DNA from: Rhodoferax sp. UBA4127
Lineage (GTDB): Bacteria; Pseudomonadota; Gammaproteobacteria; Burkholderiales; Burkholderiaceae_C
Length of the DNA stretch: 11,292 nucleotides
Direction of reading: 5' to 3'
NCBI GenBank assembly: GCA_002381045.1
Contig: DFWT01000094.1
Location: forward strand, 2,172-13,463
Numbering within the stretch: position 1 is the stretch's first letter; every line of letters begins with the position of its first letter. Below, in pieces: positions 1 through 7,514 of this stretch. A program made the position numbers and the translations under genes. Below the pieces are notes generated by a model. That model saw only the letters and a list, made by a program, of their open reading frames with translations, had not been told where the DNA came from and did no database searches.

Positions 1-221
1 GTGAAGGTGCCTACTTTGCCCCTGAACTGGGCAACGTCTACAAGCGCCGGGGTCCGGACTTCATCAAAGCCTGGATCGCGTCACAGCCGACACACATCCC
101 TGGACGCCGTCAGATGCCGCAGTTCAACTTCACCGAAGCGCAACTCAACGACATGGTCGAGTTTTTGCGTTGGACCAACAACGTGAACACGGAAAACTGG
201 CCCCCCAACATTGAAGGCTAA
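1..221 (+). CDS. norC: NO reductase subunit C, C-terminal fragment (NorC)
   Basis: This is the last 72 codons of the membrane-anchored cytochrome c subunit of cNOR, which receives electrons from periplasmic cytochrome c or cupredoxin and passes them to NorB. The reading frame starts at base 3 and ends at TAA 219-221. The fragment opens with EGAYFAPELGNVYKRRG. It carries MPQF at fragment residues 38-41, whose Met (bases 114-116) is the expected axial haem ligand, and it closes with NWPPNIEG. All three are hallmark NorC segments. The N-terminal membrane anchor and the CxxCH haem-binding motif lie upstream of the window. norB follows 38 bases later, the normal norCB order. The fragment looks intact, so the truncation comes only from the window edge. 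Confidence is high. Confidence 0.96.
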   Translation, partial: EGAYFAPELGNVYKRRGPDFIKAWIASQPTHIPGRRQMPQFNFTEAQLNDMVEFLRWTNNVNTENWPPNIEG

Positions 222-246
222 TGCGGCACGCAGGTTTGAATACATC

Positions 247-250
247 AGGA
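247..250 (+). promoter_or_regulatory. Shine-Dalgarno site that decides the norB start
   Basis: AGGA lies 9 bases before the ATG at 260. An earlier in-frame ATG at 221 overlaps the norC stop (TAATG) and would add 13 polar residues that are not expected in the family. The AGGA supports the downstream start. Confidence 0.55.
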
Positions 251-259
251 AAAAACAAA

Positions 260-1699
260 ATGCAAGCAACCACACTCAAATACAAATCCCAGGGGGTAGC
301 GAAGTATTACTTCATTGCCGCACTGGTGCTCTTTACCGCCCAAATCATCTTTGGCATCACCTTGGGACTGCAATACTTGATTGGCGATCTGGCCTTTCCG
401 TACATTCCCTTCAACCAGGCCCGCATGGTGCATACCAATTTGCTGATTGTCTGGCTGTTGTTTGGCTTCATGGGCTCGGCCTATTACTTGGTACCTGAAG
501 AGGCCGAGACAGAACTCTACAGTCCAAAACTGGCCATGGTGCTGTTTTGGGTGTTTCTGGCAGCAGGTGCCCTGACCATCGTCGGATACTTGGCGGTGCC
601 CTACGCTAAGCTGGCAGAACTCACCGGCAACGAACTTCTGGCGACCATGGGGCGCGAGTTTTTGGAGCAACCGTTGCCCACCAAAGTTGGCATTGTGGTT
701 GTCTGCCTGGCCTTCTTGTTCAACATCAGCATGACGGTCCTTAAAGGCCGAAAGACCAGCATTTCGCTGGTTCTGCTGATGGGTCTTTGGGGACTGGCGC
801 TGATGTTCCTGTTCAGCTTTGTCAACCCCGCCAATCTGGTGCGGGACAAGATGTATTGGTGGTTTGTGGTGCACTTGTGGGTGGAAGGTGTGTGGGAATT
901 GATTCTGGGCTCCCTGCTGGCATTTGTGCTGGTCAAGACCACCGGTGTGGACCGCGAGGTGATTGACAAATGGCTCTACGTCATTATCGCCATGGCCCTT
1001 ATTACCGGCATTTTGGGTACGGGTCACCATTTCTTCTTCATTGGCATGCCGGGTTACTGGTTGTGGGTGGGCAGCATTTTCTCGGCCATGGAACCCATTC
1101 CCTTCTTCATGATGACGGTGTTTGCGTTCAACATGGTGCAACGTCGCCGCCGTGACCATGCCAATCAGGCCGCGTTGCTGTGGGCTGTGGGCTGCGCAGT
1201 GGTGGGTTTTTTGGGCGCTGGCTTGTGGGGTTTCATGCATACCTTGGCACCCATCAATTACTACACCCACGGTACACAGATCACCGCAGCGCACGGCCAC
1301 CTGGCGTTTTATGGCGCTTATGTGCTGGTCGTGATTGCCATGATCAGTTATGCCATGCCCACCCTCCGTGGTCGTGAAGCCAACAGCCGCCGCGCACAAA
1401 ACTTCGAGATGTGGTCGTTCTGGATCATGACCATCAGCATGGGTGTGATGGTGCTGGCCTTGACAGGTGCAGGCATCTTGCAGGTATGGTTGCAACGCTT
1501 GCCCACTGAAGGTGCCATGCCTTTCATGCAAACACAGGACCAGTTGCGCTTTTTCTACTGGCTGCGTTTGATAGGCGGTGTCGGCTTCTTGCTTGGATTG
1601 TTGAACTACCTGTACAGCTTTTTTGCAGCCCCTGGCGCCGATGAAGACGAGGTGTTTGTGCCCAATGGCATGATGCACCGCCGGGTCACGGCCGCCTGA
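260..1699 (+). CDS. norB: NO reductase catalytic subunit B (NorB, cNOR type)
   Basis: A 479-residue polytopic inner-membrane protein that reduces 2 NO to N2O at a haem b3/non-haem FeB centre. Visible ligands are H58 (low-spin haem b), H205, H256 and H257 (FeB), H345 and H347 (the haem b3 and b regions), plus the FeB-site glutamate E209 in HLWVEGVWE and E278 in MEPIPFF. Each sits exactly two residues before its Pseudomonas aeruginosa NorB counterpart (H60, H207, E211, H258/H259, E280, H347/H349), so no indel separates them. There is no quinol-oxidase-type N-terminal extension, which together with norC upstream identifies a cytochrome-c-dependent enzyme rather than qNOR. The start at 260 is preferred over 221 because of its AGGA site and the family N-terminus. 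norQ begins 10 bases after the stop. Confidence is very high. Confidence 0.98.
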   Translation: MQATTLKYKSQGVAKYYFIAALVLFTAQIIFGITLGLQYLIGDLAFPYIPFNQARMVHTNLLIVWLLFGFMGSAYYLVPEEAETELYSPKLAMVLFWVFLAAGALTIVGYLAVPYAKLAELTGNELLATMGREFLEQPLPTKVGIVVVCLAFLFNISMTVLKGRKTSISLVLLMGLWGLALMFLFSFVNPANLVRDKMYWWFVVHLWVEGVWELILGSLLAFVLVKTTGVDREVIDKWLYVIIAMALITGILGTGHHFFFIGMPGYWLWVGSIFSAMEPIPFFMMTVFAFNMVQRRRRDHANQAALLWAVGCAVVGFLGAGLWGFMHTLAPINYYTHGTQITAAHGHLAFYGAYVLVVIAMISYAMPTLRGREANSRRAQNFEMWSFWIMTISMGVMVLALTGAGILQVWLQRLPTEGAMPFMQTQDQLRFFYWLRLIGGVGFLLGLLNYLYSFFAAPGADEDEVFVPNGMMHRRVTAA

Positions 1700-1709
1700 G
1701 TCTGTGCAC

Positions 1710-2498
1710 ATGAACGCCATTCCGTTTTATGCCGAGCAAGCGGGTGAATGCACCTTGTTTGAACATGCCTGGCGCAAGCAGTTGCCATTGCTCATCAAGG
1801 GTCCCACGGGATGCGGCAAAACCCGCTTTGTCGAGCACATGGCGATGCGCCTGGGGCGGCCTCTTGTCACGGTGTCATGCCACGACGATCTGAGTGCTGC
1901 CGACCTGGTGGGGCGGTTTCTGATTGGCAATGGCAGTACCAATTGGTCGGACGGGCCATTGGCGCGTGCGGTCCGTCTGGGTGCCATTTGTTATCTTGAT
2001 GAAGTGGTCGAAGCTCGCAAGGACACCACGGTGGTGCTGCACCCGCTGGCCGACGACCGGCGCATTTTGCCGATCGAGCGCACCGGCGAAGAGTTGGCTG
2101 CACCGCCTGAGTTCATGCTGGTGATCTCTTACAACCCTGGCTATCAGAATCTGCTCAAGGGGCTCAAACCCAGCACCCGCCAGCGCTTTGTCAGCTTGAG
2201 CATGAACTACCCCATCCCCCATGTTGAGGTGGGTATTGTTCAAAAGGAATCCGGGATTTCCGAGGCTCAGGCCAAACAGCTGGTGCAGCTGGCCAAGGCC
2301 TTGCGATCACTGACAGAACACGATCTGGAAGAAACCGCCAGCACGCGTTTGCTGGTATCTGCGGGGCGCTTGCTGGCGTCTGGCTTGCCCATGAAAATTG
2401 CCTGCCAGGCTGCCATCATTGATGCACTCACCGATGACATTGCGACAGCACAAGCCTTGACGGAAGTGGTCAGCGCCCTATTTGGCGATGCCGCTTGA
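1710..2498 (+). CDS. norQ: NorQ, MoxR-type AAA+ ATPase for NO reductase activation
   Basis: A 262-residue cytoplasmic AAA+ ATPase of the NorQ/NirQ/CbbQ family. With NorD it is needed to insert the non-haem iron (FeB) into NorB. Walker A is GPTGCGKT at 31-38 and Walker B is ICYLDE at 93-98. The NirQ/NorQ signature SCHDDLSAADLVGR lies between them at 56-69, and an arginine-finger-like STRQRF segment follows the SYNPGY motif. Length is normal for the family. The start could be GTG 1704 or ATG 1710; ATG 1710 is chosen because the protein then begins MNAIPFY, as in relatives. Only a weak TGAG lies 9 bases upstream, and translation is probably coupled to norB, whose stop ends 10 bases before. Confidence is high. 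Confidence 0.95.
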   Translation: MNAIPFYAEQAGECTLFEHAWRKQLPLLIKGPTGCGKTRFVEHMAMRLGRPLVTVSCHDDLSAADLVGRFLIGNGSTNWSDGPLARAVRLGAICYLDEVVEARKDTTVVLHPLADDRRILPIERTGEELAAPPEFMLVISYNPGYQNLLKGLKPSTRQRFVSLSMNYPIPHVEVGIVQKESGISEAQAKQLVQLAKALRSLTEHDLEETASTRLLVSAGRLLASGLPMKIACQAAIIDALTDDIATAQALTEVVSALFGDAA

Positions 2499-2520
2499 AC
2501 CCTGCCAGATCACAATCGCC

Positions 2521-3486
2521 ATGCCCACACAGCCGAGCAGTCAATTGAGCACGGCCCGGCTGCAGAAGTGGCGTCAAGTGACGCAGGGCGGTTTTTTTCT
2601 TCTCTTCTTGACCGCACCTGCACTCAACCTGCTGCGTTTTGACCTGTCTGAAACCCAGCTCTGGTTTTTTGGGCAACGCTGGTCGCTGGGGATTGATGCG
2701 TTGGCACATGGGCAAGTTGACGCCACTACCGCCGCATTGCAAATTATTTTGCGGGCCTTTGTGCCCGCCGTGTTGTTCATTGCCGTCTTTCTGGGCGTGG
2801 CATACCGTTATGGTCGCCTGTACTGCGGCTGGTTGTGCCCGCATTTCTCGATGGTGGAAGGTCTCAACACCTTGCTGCATCGTGCCTGCGGCAAACTGAG
2901 CGTTTGGGACAAAAGCCCGACACCGCGCGCGGGTGCTGCGTCCAATGCCTCCTGGTGGCCGCTGTTTGGCATCAGTTGTGCGTTGATGGGCTTTGTCTGG
3001 GCCATCACCTTGCTCACTTATTTGCTGCCACCCAGCATGATTTGGGGTGGCTTGTTGCATGGCACGCTGACACCCAATCAAACTCGTTTTCTGTTGATTG
3101 CAAGCACGTTATTTACTCTCGAATTTGCATTTGCACGCCATTTGTTCTGCCGCTTTGGATGTGCTGTGGGTTTGTTTCAGAGCCTGGCCTGGATGGCCAA
3201 CCCAAAAGGCATGGTGGTGGCGTTTGCCCGTGAGCGTGCGCGCGACTGCAAAACCTGTGATGAACCCAGAGGGTCGGCCTGCGACAACGTTTGCCCCATG
3301 CGGTTGAACCCGCGCAACATCAAGCGCATGATGTTCTCGTGTGTGCAATGTGGCCAGTGTTTAAGCGCCTGCGATGCGTCGCAGAGTGCGCAGCAGCGCA
3401 CCCCAACCCTGGAATGGCGAGTTGGTGTGGATGCGTTGCGTGAAACCTTGCGCCAACGCAAGCGCGAACAAGACCGGAGTAACTGA
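2521..3486 (+). CDS. NapH/NosR/CcoG-like membrane iron-sulfur protein
   Basis: A 321-residue integral membrane protein with hydrophobic segments near residues 24-38, 77-95, 139-163 and 191-205. CxxxCP occurs at 102-107 (YCGWLCP) and a second C-x3-C at 210-214 that lacks the following Pro. The C-terminal ferredoxin-like domain has C243-x2-C246-x7-C254-x3-C258-P and C274-x2-C277-x2-C280-x3-C284, enough for two [4Fe-4S] clusters. This architecture is that of NapH, the NosR C-terminus and CcoG, which move electrons across the membrane or assist metalloenzyme maturation. It is not one of the standard nor genes. Its place between norQ and norD suggests a role in NO reductase electron supply or assembly; that is inference. 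The start is uncertain: ATG 2521 is used, but ATG 2488 (overlapping norQ by 11 bases) or TTG 2482 are also in frame and none has a clear Shine-Dalgarno site. The stop overlaps the norD start as TGATG. Confidence 0.85.
   Translation: MPTQPSSQLSTARLQKWRQVTQGGFFLLFLTAPALNLLRFDLSETQLWFFGQRWSLGIDALAHGQVDATTAALQIILRAFVPAVLFIAVFLGVAYRYGRLYCGWLCPHFSMVEGLNTLLHRACGKLSVWDKSPTPRAGAASNASWWPLFGISCALMGFVWAITLLTYLLPPSMIWGGLLHGTLTPNQTRFLLIASTLFTLEFAFARHLFCRFGCAVGLFQSLAWMANPKGMVVAFARERARDCKTCDEPRGSACDNVCPMRLNPRNIKRMMFSCVQCGQCLSACDASQSAQQRTPTLEWRVGVDALRETLRQRKREQDRSN
3476..3479 (+). promoter_or_regulatory. norD Shine-Dalgarno site inside the upstream gene
   Basis: GGAG lies 6 bases before ATG 3486, within the last codons of the membrane iron-sulfur gene. 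Together with the TGATG stop/start overlap it points to coupled translation and fixes the norD start. Confidence 0.6.
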
Positions 3487-5306
3487 TGGAGGAAATGGTC
3501 GGGCGCTGGTGGCATCACGCGGTCACCAAGGTGGCGCGTCAGGATTACCCAGCAGCGGCGGTGCAGTTGCAAGATATGCAAAAGTGCATCGGCATTCTTT
3601 TTCGTGCTGCTGGTGGCCCAGCTGCATTGCGGTTCAGCGCTGCCTCCCAGCAGGCGGTCGGTGGCCAGCGCCATTGGCTGCAAAAACTGGCAGGCAACGC
3701 CAAGTGCGCCGACACGGCCCAACTGGAACATGATGTGCTGGCGTTACCCGCCACGCTGGCCGTATTTTCCGAGACACAACTCAACCGTGATCTGTACCTG
3801 TGGCTGGCCATGCTGTCGGCGTGTTTTGTCAACAGCGGCAACTGGATCAAAGACAACGTGCGCGCCAGCCAAGCGGCGTTGGTGCGGTTTCCTGGCTTTG
3901 CAGCAAGGTACCAGGCGTTGTTACAAGTCCACTTGGCGCAGCGTCCCCATCCAGCTGGACTGAAGGAACAGGCAGCGCATTTAGAAACCCTTGTGCGTGC
4001 CGCCTTGATGGGGCAAGTCAGCGGCGAGGGCAACTGCCGGTCACAAGACGTCGCGGCGGTCTGGTTGTGGCTTGGCGCCACGGCCGACCCAAGCCGTCCG
4101 GTGGGTCATAAGGAGGCTGACGTGCACCAACAACCGGCAGCAAACCACGATGAAAAACGCCGTCGCACCAAGGCCGCCCGGCACGAACAAAGTCGCAATG
4201 CCATGGTGTTGCCTTTTCGCGGAGAGGCGCTGATGTCGTGGAGTGAAATGGTGCACGTCAACCGCAGTTCGGATGATGAGGAAGATGGCAATGCCCTTGA
4301 AGCGGCCAACGAGATGGACAAACTTTCGGTGGCTGCTGATGGTCAAACCTTGGCTTCGCGAGTCAGGTTTGATCTGGATTTGCCCAGCAGTAGTGCCGAT
4401 GACGCACCTCTAGGTGAGGGCGTTCACTTGCCTGAGTGGGACTATCGGCGCGCCATGCTGCGGCCAGACCATTGCCTGGTGCAGGTGATGCAGGCGCAAA
4501 ATTGCCCTCCCTTCACGCCTAGTGCATCATTGCGGCTCACAGCCAGGCAACTGCGCCGCCGCCTAGAAACATTGCGTGACGCGCCGCGTGCCTTGCATGG
4601 CCAGGACAGCGGTAATGACCTTGACCTGGATGCGTGGGTGCGTTTTCACGCAGGTCAGCTTGGGGTTGCCACGCCATACAGCGACACACCACCCATTTAC
4701 ACACGTCGGGCCAGGCTTGATCGCAGCCTTGCGACGCTGCTGTTGGCCGATCTGTCCTTGTCGACCGATGCCTACGCCACACCCAACGCGCGTGTCATTG
4801 ACGTGATTCGCGATGCCATGTTTATTTTTGGTGAGGCGCTGCATGCTGCCGGGGACCCGTTTGCCATTTGGGGTTTTAGTTCGGTGCGCAGGCAGCATGT
4901 GCGGATGCAGCATCTAAAAACCTTTGATGAGCGCTGGAACGACACATGCCGCGCCCGCGTCGGAGCCATCAAACCCGGCTATTACACCCGCATCGGCGCG
5001 GCGATTCGCCACGCCACGCTGCAAATGACCGTTCGTCCTGAGCGCAAACGCTTGCTGATGCTGCTCACCGACGGCAAGCCTAATGATCTTGATGTCTATG
5101 AAGGCCGCTATGGTCTGGAGGACACGCGTCAAGCGGTACGCGAGGCGTATGCGGCGGGTCTAAGTCCGTTTTGCGTGACGATTGATGCAAAGGCACACGA
5201 TTACCTGCCGATGCTGTTTGGTCAAAACGGTTATGCCATGGTGCGCAAGCCGCAAGACTTGGTGAAGCAGCTCACACAAGCCTGGGCCACGCTCTGCAGC
5301 AAGTGA
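3486..5306 (+). CDS. norD: NorD, VWA-domain protein for NO reductase activation
   Basis: A 606-residue protein, close to the usual NorD length. It acts with the NorQ ATPase at the cytoplasmic face to load iron into NorB. The C-terminal von Willebrand A domain (about 410-606) has a complete metal-ion-dependent adhesion site: DLSLS with D422, S424 and S426, then T501 in YYTRIGAAIRHA, then D529 in LLTDGKPND. The N-terminal part is helical with the NorD-like LYLWLAML segment. A charged middle region (about 215-270) includes an Arg-rich stretch and the acidic cluster DDEED at 263-267, preceded by HVNRSS. It is separated from norQ by the membrane iron-sulfur gene, unlike the usual adjacent norQ-norD pair. 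The start at ATG 3486 has a GGAG site 6 bases upstream. Confidence is high. Confidence 0.94.
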   Translation: MEEMVGRWWHHAVTKVARQDYPAAAVQLQDMQKCIGILFRAAGGPAALRFSAASQQAVGGQRHWLQKLAGNAKCADTAQLEHDVLALPATLAVFSETQLNRDLYLWLAMLSACFVNSGNWIKDNVRASQAALVRFPGFAARYQALLQVHLAQRPHPAGLKEQAAHLETLVRAALMGQVSGEGNCRSQDVAAVWLWLGATADPSRPVGHKEADVHQQPAANHDEKRRRTKAARHEQSRNAMVLPFRGEALMSWSEMVHVNRSSDDEEDGNALEAANEMDKLSVAADGQTLASRVRFDLDLPSSSADDAPLGEGVHLPEWDYRRAMLRPDHCLVQVMQAQNCPPFTPSASLRLTARQLRRRLETLRDAPRALHGQDSGNDLDLDAWVRFHAGQLGVATPYSDTPPIYTRRARLDRSLATLLLADLSLSTDAYATPNARVIDVIRDAMFIFGEALHAAGDPFAIWGFSSVRRQHVRMQHLKTFDERWNDTCRARVGAIKPGYYTRIGAAIRHATLQMTVRPERKRLLMLLTDGKPNDLDVYEGRYGLEDTRQAVREAYAAGLSPFCVTIDAKAHDYLPMLFGQNGYAMVRKPQDLVKQLTQAWATLCSK

Positions 5307-5334
5307 AGATGGGGGTGGTTAGGTTGAACAACTC

Positions 5335-5339
5335 AGGAG
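5335..5339 (+). promoter_or_regulatory. Shine-Dalgarno site of the ferredoxin gene
   Basis: AGGAG lies 7 bases before ATG 5347. It is one of the strongest ribosome binding sites in the window and suggests the ferredoxin is made at a higher level than its coupled neighbours. Confidence 0.7.
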
Positions 5340-5346
5340 CGTTGCG

Positions 5347-5670
5347 ATGACATTTGTTGTGACCGAATCGTGCATTCGATGTAAATACACCGATTGTGTT
5401 GATGTGTGTCCGGTGGACGCGTTTCGCGAAGGCGCCAATTTTTTGGTAATTGATCCGGACGACTGCATAGATTGTGCTGTGTGTGTACCGGAGTGTCCGG
5501 TTAACGCTATCTATGCCGATGCAGATGTGCCGGCCAATCAGCAGGACTTCATTGCACTCAATGCAGAGCTGTCGCCGAAATGGAGAACCATTACGAGAAC
5601 CAAGGCGGCGCTGCCTGATGCTGATGAATGGGCCAAAATTGAGCACAAGCTGGCGGAACTCAAGCGTTGA
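5347..5670 (+). CDS. fdxA: FdxA-type 7Fe ferredoxin
   Basis: A 107-residue soluble low-potential electron carrier with one [3Fe-4S] and one [4Fe-4S] cluster. The first motif is C9-x2-C12-x4-C17-x3-C21-P and the second is C40-x2-C43-x2-C46-x3-C50-P. Spacing and much of the sequence match Azotobacter vinelandii ferredoxin I (C8, C11, C16, C20, C39, C42, C45, C49 without the initiator Met). By that comparison C9, C17 and C50 hold the 3Fe cluster, C21, C40, C43 and C46 hold the 4Fe cluster, and C12 is free. The family's C-terminal extension (LNAELSPKW and LPDADEW) is present, so the protein is full length. It lies 40 bases after norD and 7 bases before an nnrS-like gene, within the nor operon, and could supply electrons to the membrane iron-sulfur protein upstream; that link is inference. 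Family assignment is very secure. Confidence 0.95.
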   Translation: MTFVVTESCIRCKYTDCVDVCPVDAFREGANFLVIDPDDCIDCAVCVPECPVNAIYADADVPANQQDFIALNAELSPKWRTITRTKAALPDADEWAKIEHKLAELKR

Positions 5671-5677
5671 TCGTCCC

Positions 5678-6943
5678 ATGCGCAATGACTTTCGACTTAT
5701 GACACACCGCTGGCGCTGGCGCCATTTGCTGCTAGCACCGCACCGCCTGGCTTTTTTTATGGGTGCTGTCATGCTGGGCACATCCGCGCTTTGGTGGACG
5801 GGTTTGTTGCTGGCCCGTGCATCGCAATGGCAGCTGAGTCCAGTTGTTCCGGTCAGTTTGATCCACGCACTTCTGATGAGCCTGGCTTACATGCCTTTGT
5901 TTTTTTGCGGCTTCCTGTACACGGCTGGCCCGAAATGGCTCAAACTACCGGCGATTGGTGCACGCGCCCTGCTGCCCGAACTGCTTACCCTGATGACCGG
6001 TTGGGCGGTAGCTTGGATCGGGATGCACTGGCAATCACGCTTGGCAGTACTGGGGATGGGGCTGGTGACGCTCGGTTGGACCGCGTTGAGCCTACGATTT
6101 GCACGCATGGTTTGGTGCAGCCAAGTCAGTGACAAGACACACCCAAAGCTGGTCAGTACCGCTTGCTTGATTGGTGTTGCTGTGATGTTTTGGCTGGTCG
6201 TGTCTTTGGCACTCAATTCAACGCCGCTACTGCGTATGGGCATCCAAATGGGCATCTGGTGGTTTTTGGCCCCGGTATTCGCGGTGGTATCACACCGCAT
6301 GATTCCGTTTTTTAGCGCCAGTTTGATAAAAACGCTTGATGCTTGGCAACCCAACTGGGTATTGATGGTCATGCTCACCGCGCTGATCTTTGAGGGAATG
6401 ATCAGCGTGACCGATCTGTGGTGGTGGCCTTTACCGCAGGAACTGAGGTGGTTAGAGGTTTGGGTCGAGGCACTTCTGGCCATGTTGCTGTTGGGGTTGG
6501 CGTTGCGCTGGGGTCATATTCAAAACCTGAAAATTCGCCTGTTGGCGATGCTGTATGGTGGCTTCGCTTGGTTTGGTATCGCGTTGGCGCTCAACGCCAT
6601 TTCGCACGGGTTAATGGCTGCCAGTGGGGATTCAAATTCTTTGGGTTTGGCACCCTTACATGCGATGACCATGGGCTACCTGGGAAGCACCATGTACACG
6701 ATGGTTACACGGGTAAGCAGTGGCCACGGAGGCCGCAAAGAACCCGCCGACAACACCGCCTGGTTGCTTTACTTCGTTTTGCAGGTTGCAGTGATTTTGC
6801 GCATCAGCGCAGCCATTGTTGACACCTATTCACAGACGTTAACGTTAGCGGCGGCTGTTGCTTGGTGTGTGGTCATGTCGAGTTGGACGGTACGCTATGG
6901 TGTTTGGTTTGGTACACCCAGACCGGACGGTCGAGATGGATAG
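5678..6943 (+). CDS. NnrS-family membrane protein (atypical paralogue)
   Basis: A 421-residue polytopic membrane protein with roughly twelve hydrophobic segments. The NnrS family comprises haem- and copper-containing membrane proteins linked to NO metabolism and NO stress resistance. Family features seen are the N-terminal APHRLAFF (20-27), HRMIPFF (206-212), the region LHAMTMGYLGSTMYTMVTR (327-345) and the following SGHGGR (348-353). It differs from the canonical nnrS at 7813-9015: the WHAHEM motif is replaced by LIHALLM (61-67), with one of the two histidines missing. The start is taken at ATG 5678, 7 bases after the ferredoxin stop; ATG 5699 is an alternative, and neither has a good Shine-Dalgarno site. 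The stop overlaps norE by 8 bases. Family membership is fairly secure, but exact function is unknown. Confidence 0.85.
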   Translation: MRNDFRLMTHRWRWRHLLLAPHRLAFFMGAVMLGTSALWWTGLLLARASQWQLSPVVPVSLIHALLMSLAYMPLFFCGFLYTAGPKWLKLPAIGARALLPELLTLMTGWAVAWIGMHWQSRLAVLGMGLVTLGWTALSLRFARMVWCSQVSDKTHPKLVSTACLIGVAVMFWLVVSLALNSTPLLRMGIQMGIWWFLAPVFAVVSHRMIPFFSASLIKTLDAWQPNWVLMVMLTALIFEGMISVTDLWWWPLPQELRWLEVWVEALLAMLLLGLALRWGHIQNLKIRLLAMLYGGFAWFGIALALNAISHGLMAASGDSNSLGLAPLHAMTMGYLGSTMYTMVTRVSSGHGGRKEPADNTAWLLYFVLQVAVILRISAAIVDTYSQTLTLAAAVAWCVVMSSWTVRYGVWFGTPRPDGRDG

Positions 6944-7514
6944 ATCGTCCACGGCTATCAACGCCCGATTGGCGGGTGATCTGGCGGTCTGGCTCATCAT
7001 CCTGGCGGAATTGTTGGCGTTCGGCATCCTTTTCCTATCTTATGCATTTGCACGCACTGTTGACGTGTCGCTGTTTAATGCATCGCAACGCACGCTCGAT
7101 TTAAAGTCTGGTGCTATCAACACGGCCTTGCTGATTACCGGAAGTTGGTGTGTGGTGCGCGCTGTGCAGGCCGTCAAGCGTGACGCTTCGGTGATTGGGG
7201 TGCGTTGGCTGGGAGGCGCTTTGATCTGCGGCATTGGCTTTTCGATCATCAAGTTGATGGAGTTTTCTGCCAAGGCCAATGCAGGTATCGACCTGTCCAC
7301 GAACACGTTTTTCATGTTCTACATTTTGCTGACTGCGTTTCACTTCTTTCATGTGTTGGCAGCCATGGTGATTTTGACGATTCTGTTTTTCAAGACCCAT
7401 GCCGGTTGCTACGGTAGCCATGATGTGCATGCGCTGGAGACCGGCGCGGCCTTTTGGCACATGGTGGATTTGTTGTGGATTGTGTTGTTCCCCTTGATTT
7501 ACGTGATGCGCTAA
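6936..7514 (+). CDS. norE: NorE, cytochrome c oxidase subunit III-like protein
   Basis: A 192-residue inner-membrane protein of the haem-copper oxidase subunit III family with about five membrane helices. Family marks are AGDLAVWLIILAE at 13-25, FHFFHV at 135-140 (H136 and H139), E168, and WHMVDLLW at 174-181 followed by a hydrophobic C-terminal helix. NorE with NorF supports full NO reductase activity in Paracoccus and Rhodobacter-type denitrifiers but is not part of the isolated NorCB complex. ATG 6936 is chosen because it overlaps the preceding gene by only 8 bases and gives the usual N-terminus; upstream in-frame codons would run deep into the neighbour. The stop TAA shares a base with the norF ATG (TAATG), which implies coupling. 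Confidence 0.92.
   Translation: MDRSSTAINARLAGDLAVWLIILAELLAFGILFLSYAFARTVDVSLFNASQRTLDLKSGAINTALLITGSWCVVRAVQAVKRDASVIGVRWLGGALICGIGFSIIKLMEFSAKANAGIDLSTNTFFMFYILLTAFHFFHVLAAMVILTILFFKTHAGCYGSHDVHALETGAAFWHMVDLLWIVLFPLIYVMR

Noticed and set aside
221..259. An earlier norB start at ATG 221 overlapping the norC stop
   Set aside because: It would add 13 polar residues before the family-typical N-terminus, while ATG 260 has AGGA at good spacing and gives ligand positions at a constant offset from known NorB.
245..1720. A 491-codon open frame on the minus strand opposite norB
   Set aside because: It is antisense to a perfectly conserved norB. Its product is rich in His, Gln and Cys with no domain-like pattern, the typical shadow of a hydrophobic membrane protein gene.
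2583..2606. GC-rich bases followed by a T-run resembling an intrinsic terminator
   Set aside because: It lies inside the coding sequence of the membrane iron-sulfur protein, where the T-rich run encodes Phe and Leu of the first membrane helix, and no good stem precedes it.
2470..3081. A 203-codon minus-strand frame opposite norQ and the membrane iron-sulfur gene
   Set aside because: It covers the norQ/iron-sulfur gene junction on the other strand, has low-complexity polar composition and no ribosome site. It is a shadow frame.
5307..5346. Possible internal promoter between norD and the ferredoxin gene
   Set aside because: The 40-base gap shows a strong ribosome site but no recognisable -35/-10 pair and no FNR-type box.
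7247..7257. ATCAAGTTGAT, resembling an FNR box
   Set aside because: The halves are in the wrong order and spacing for TTGAT-N4-ATCAA and the site is within norE coding sequence.
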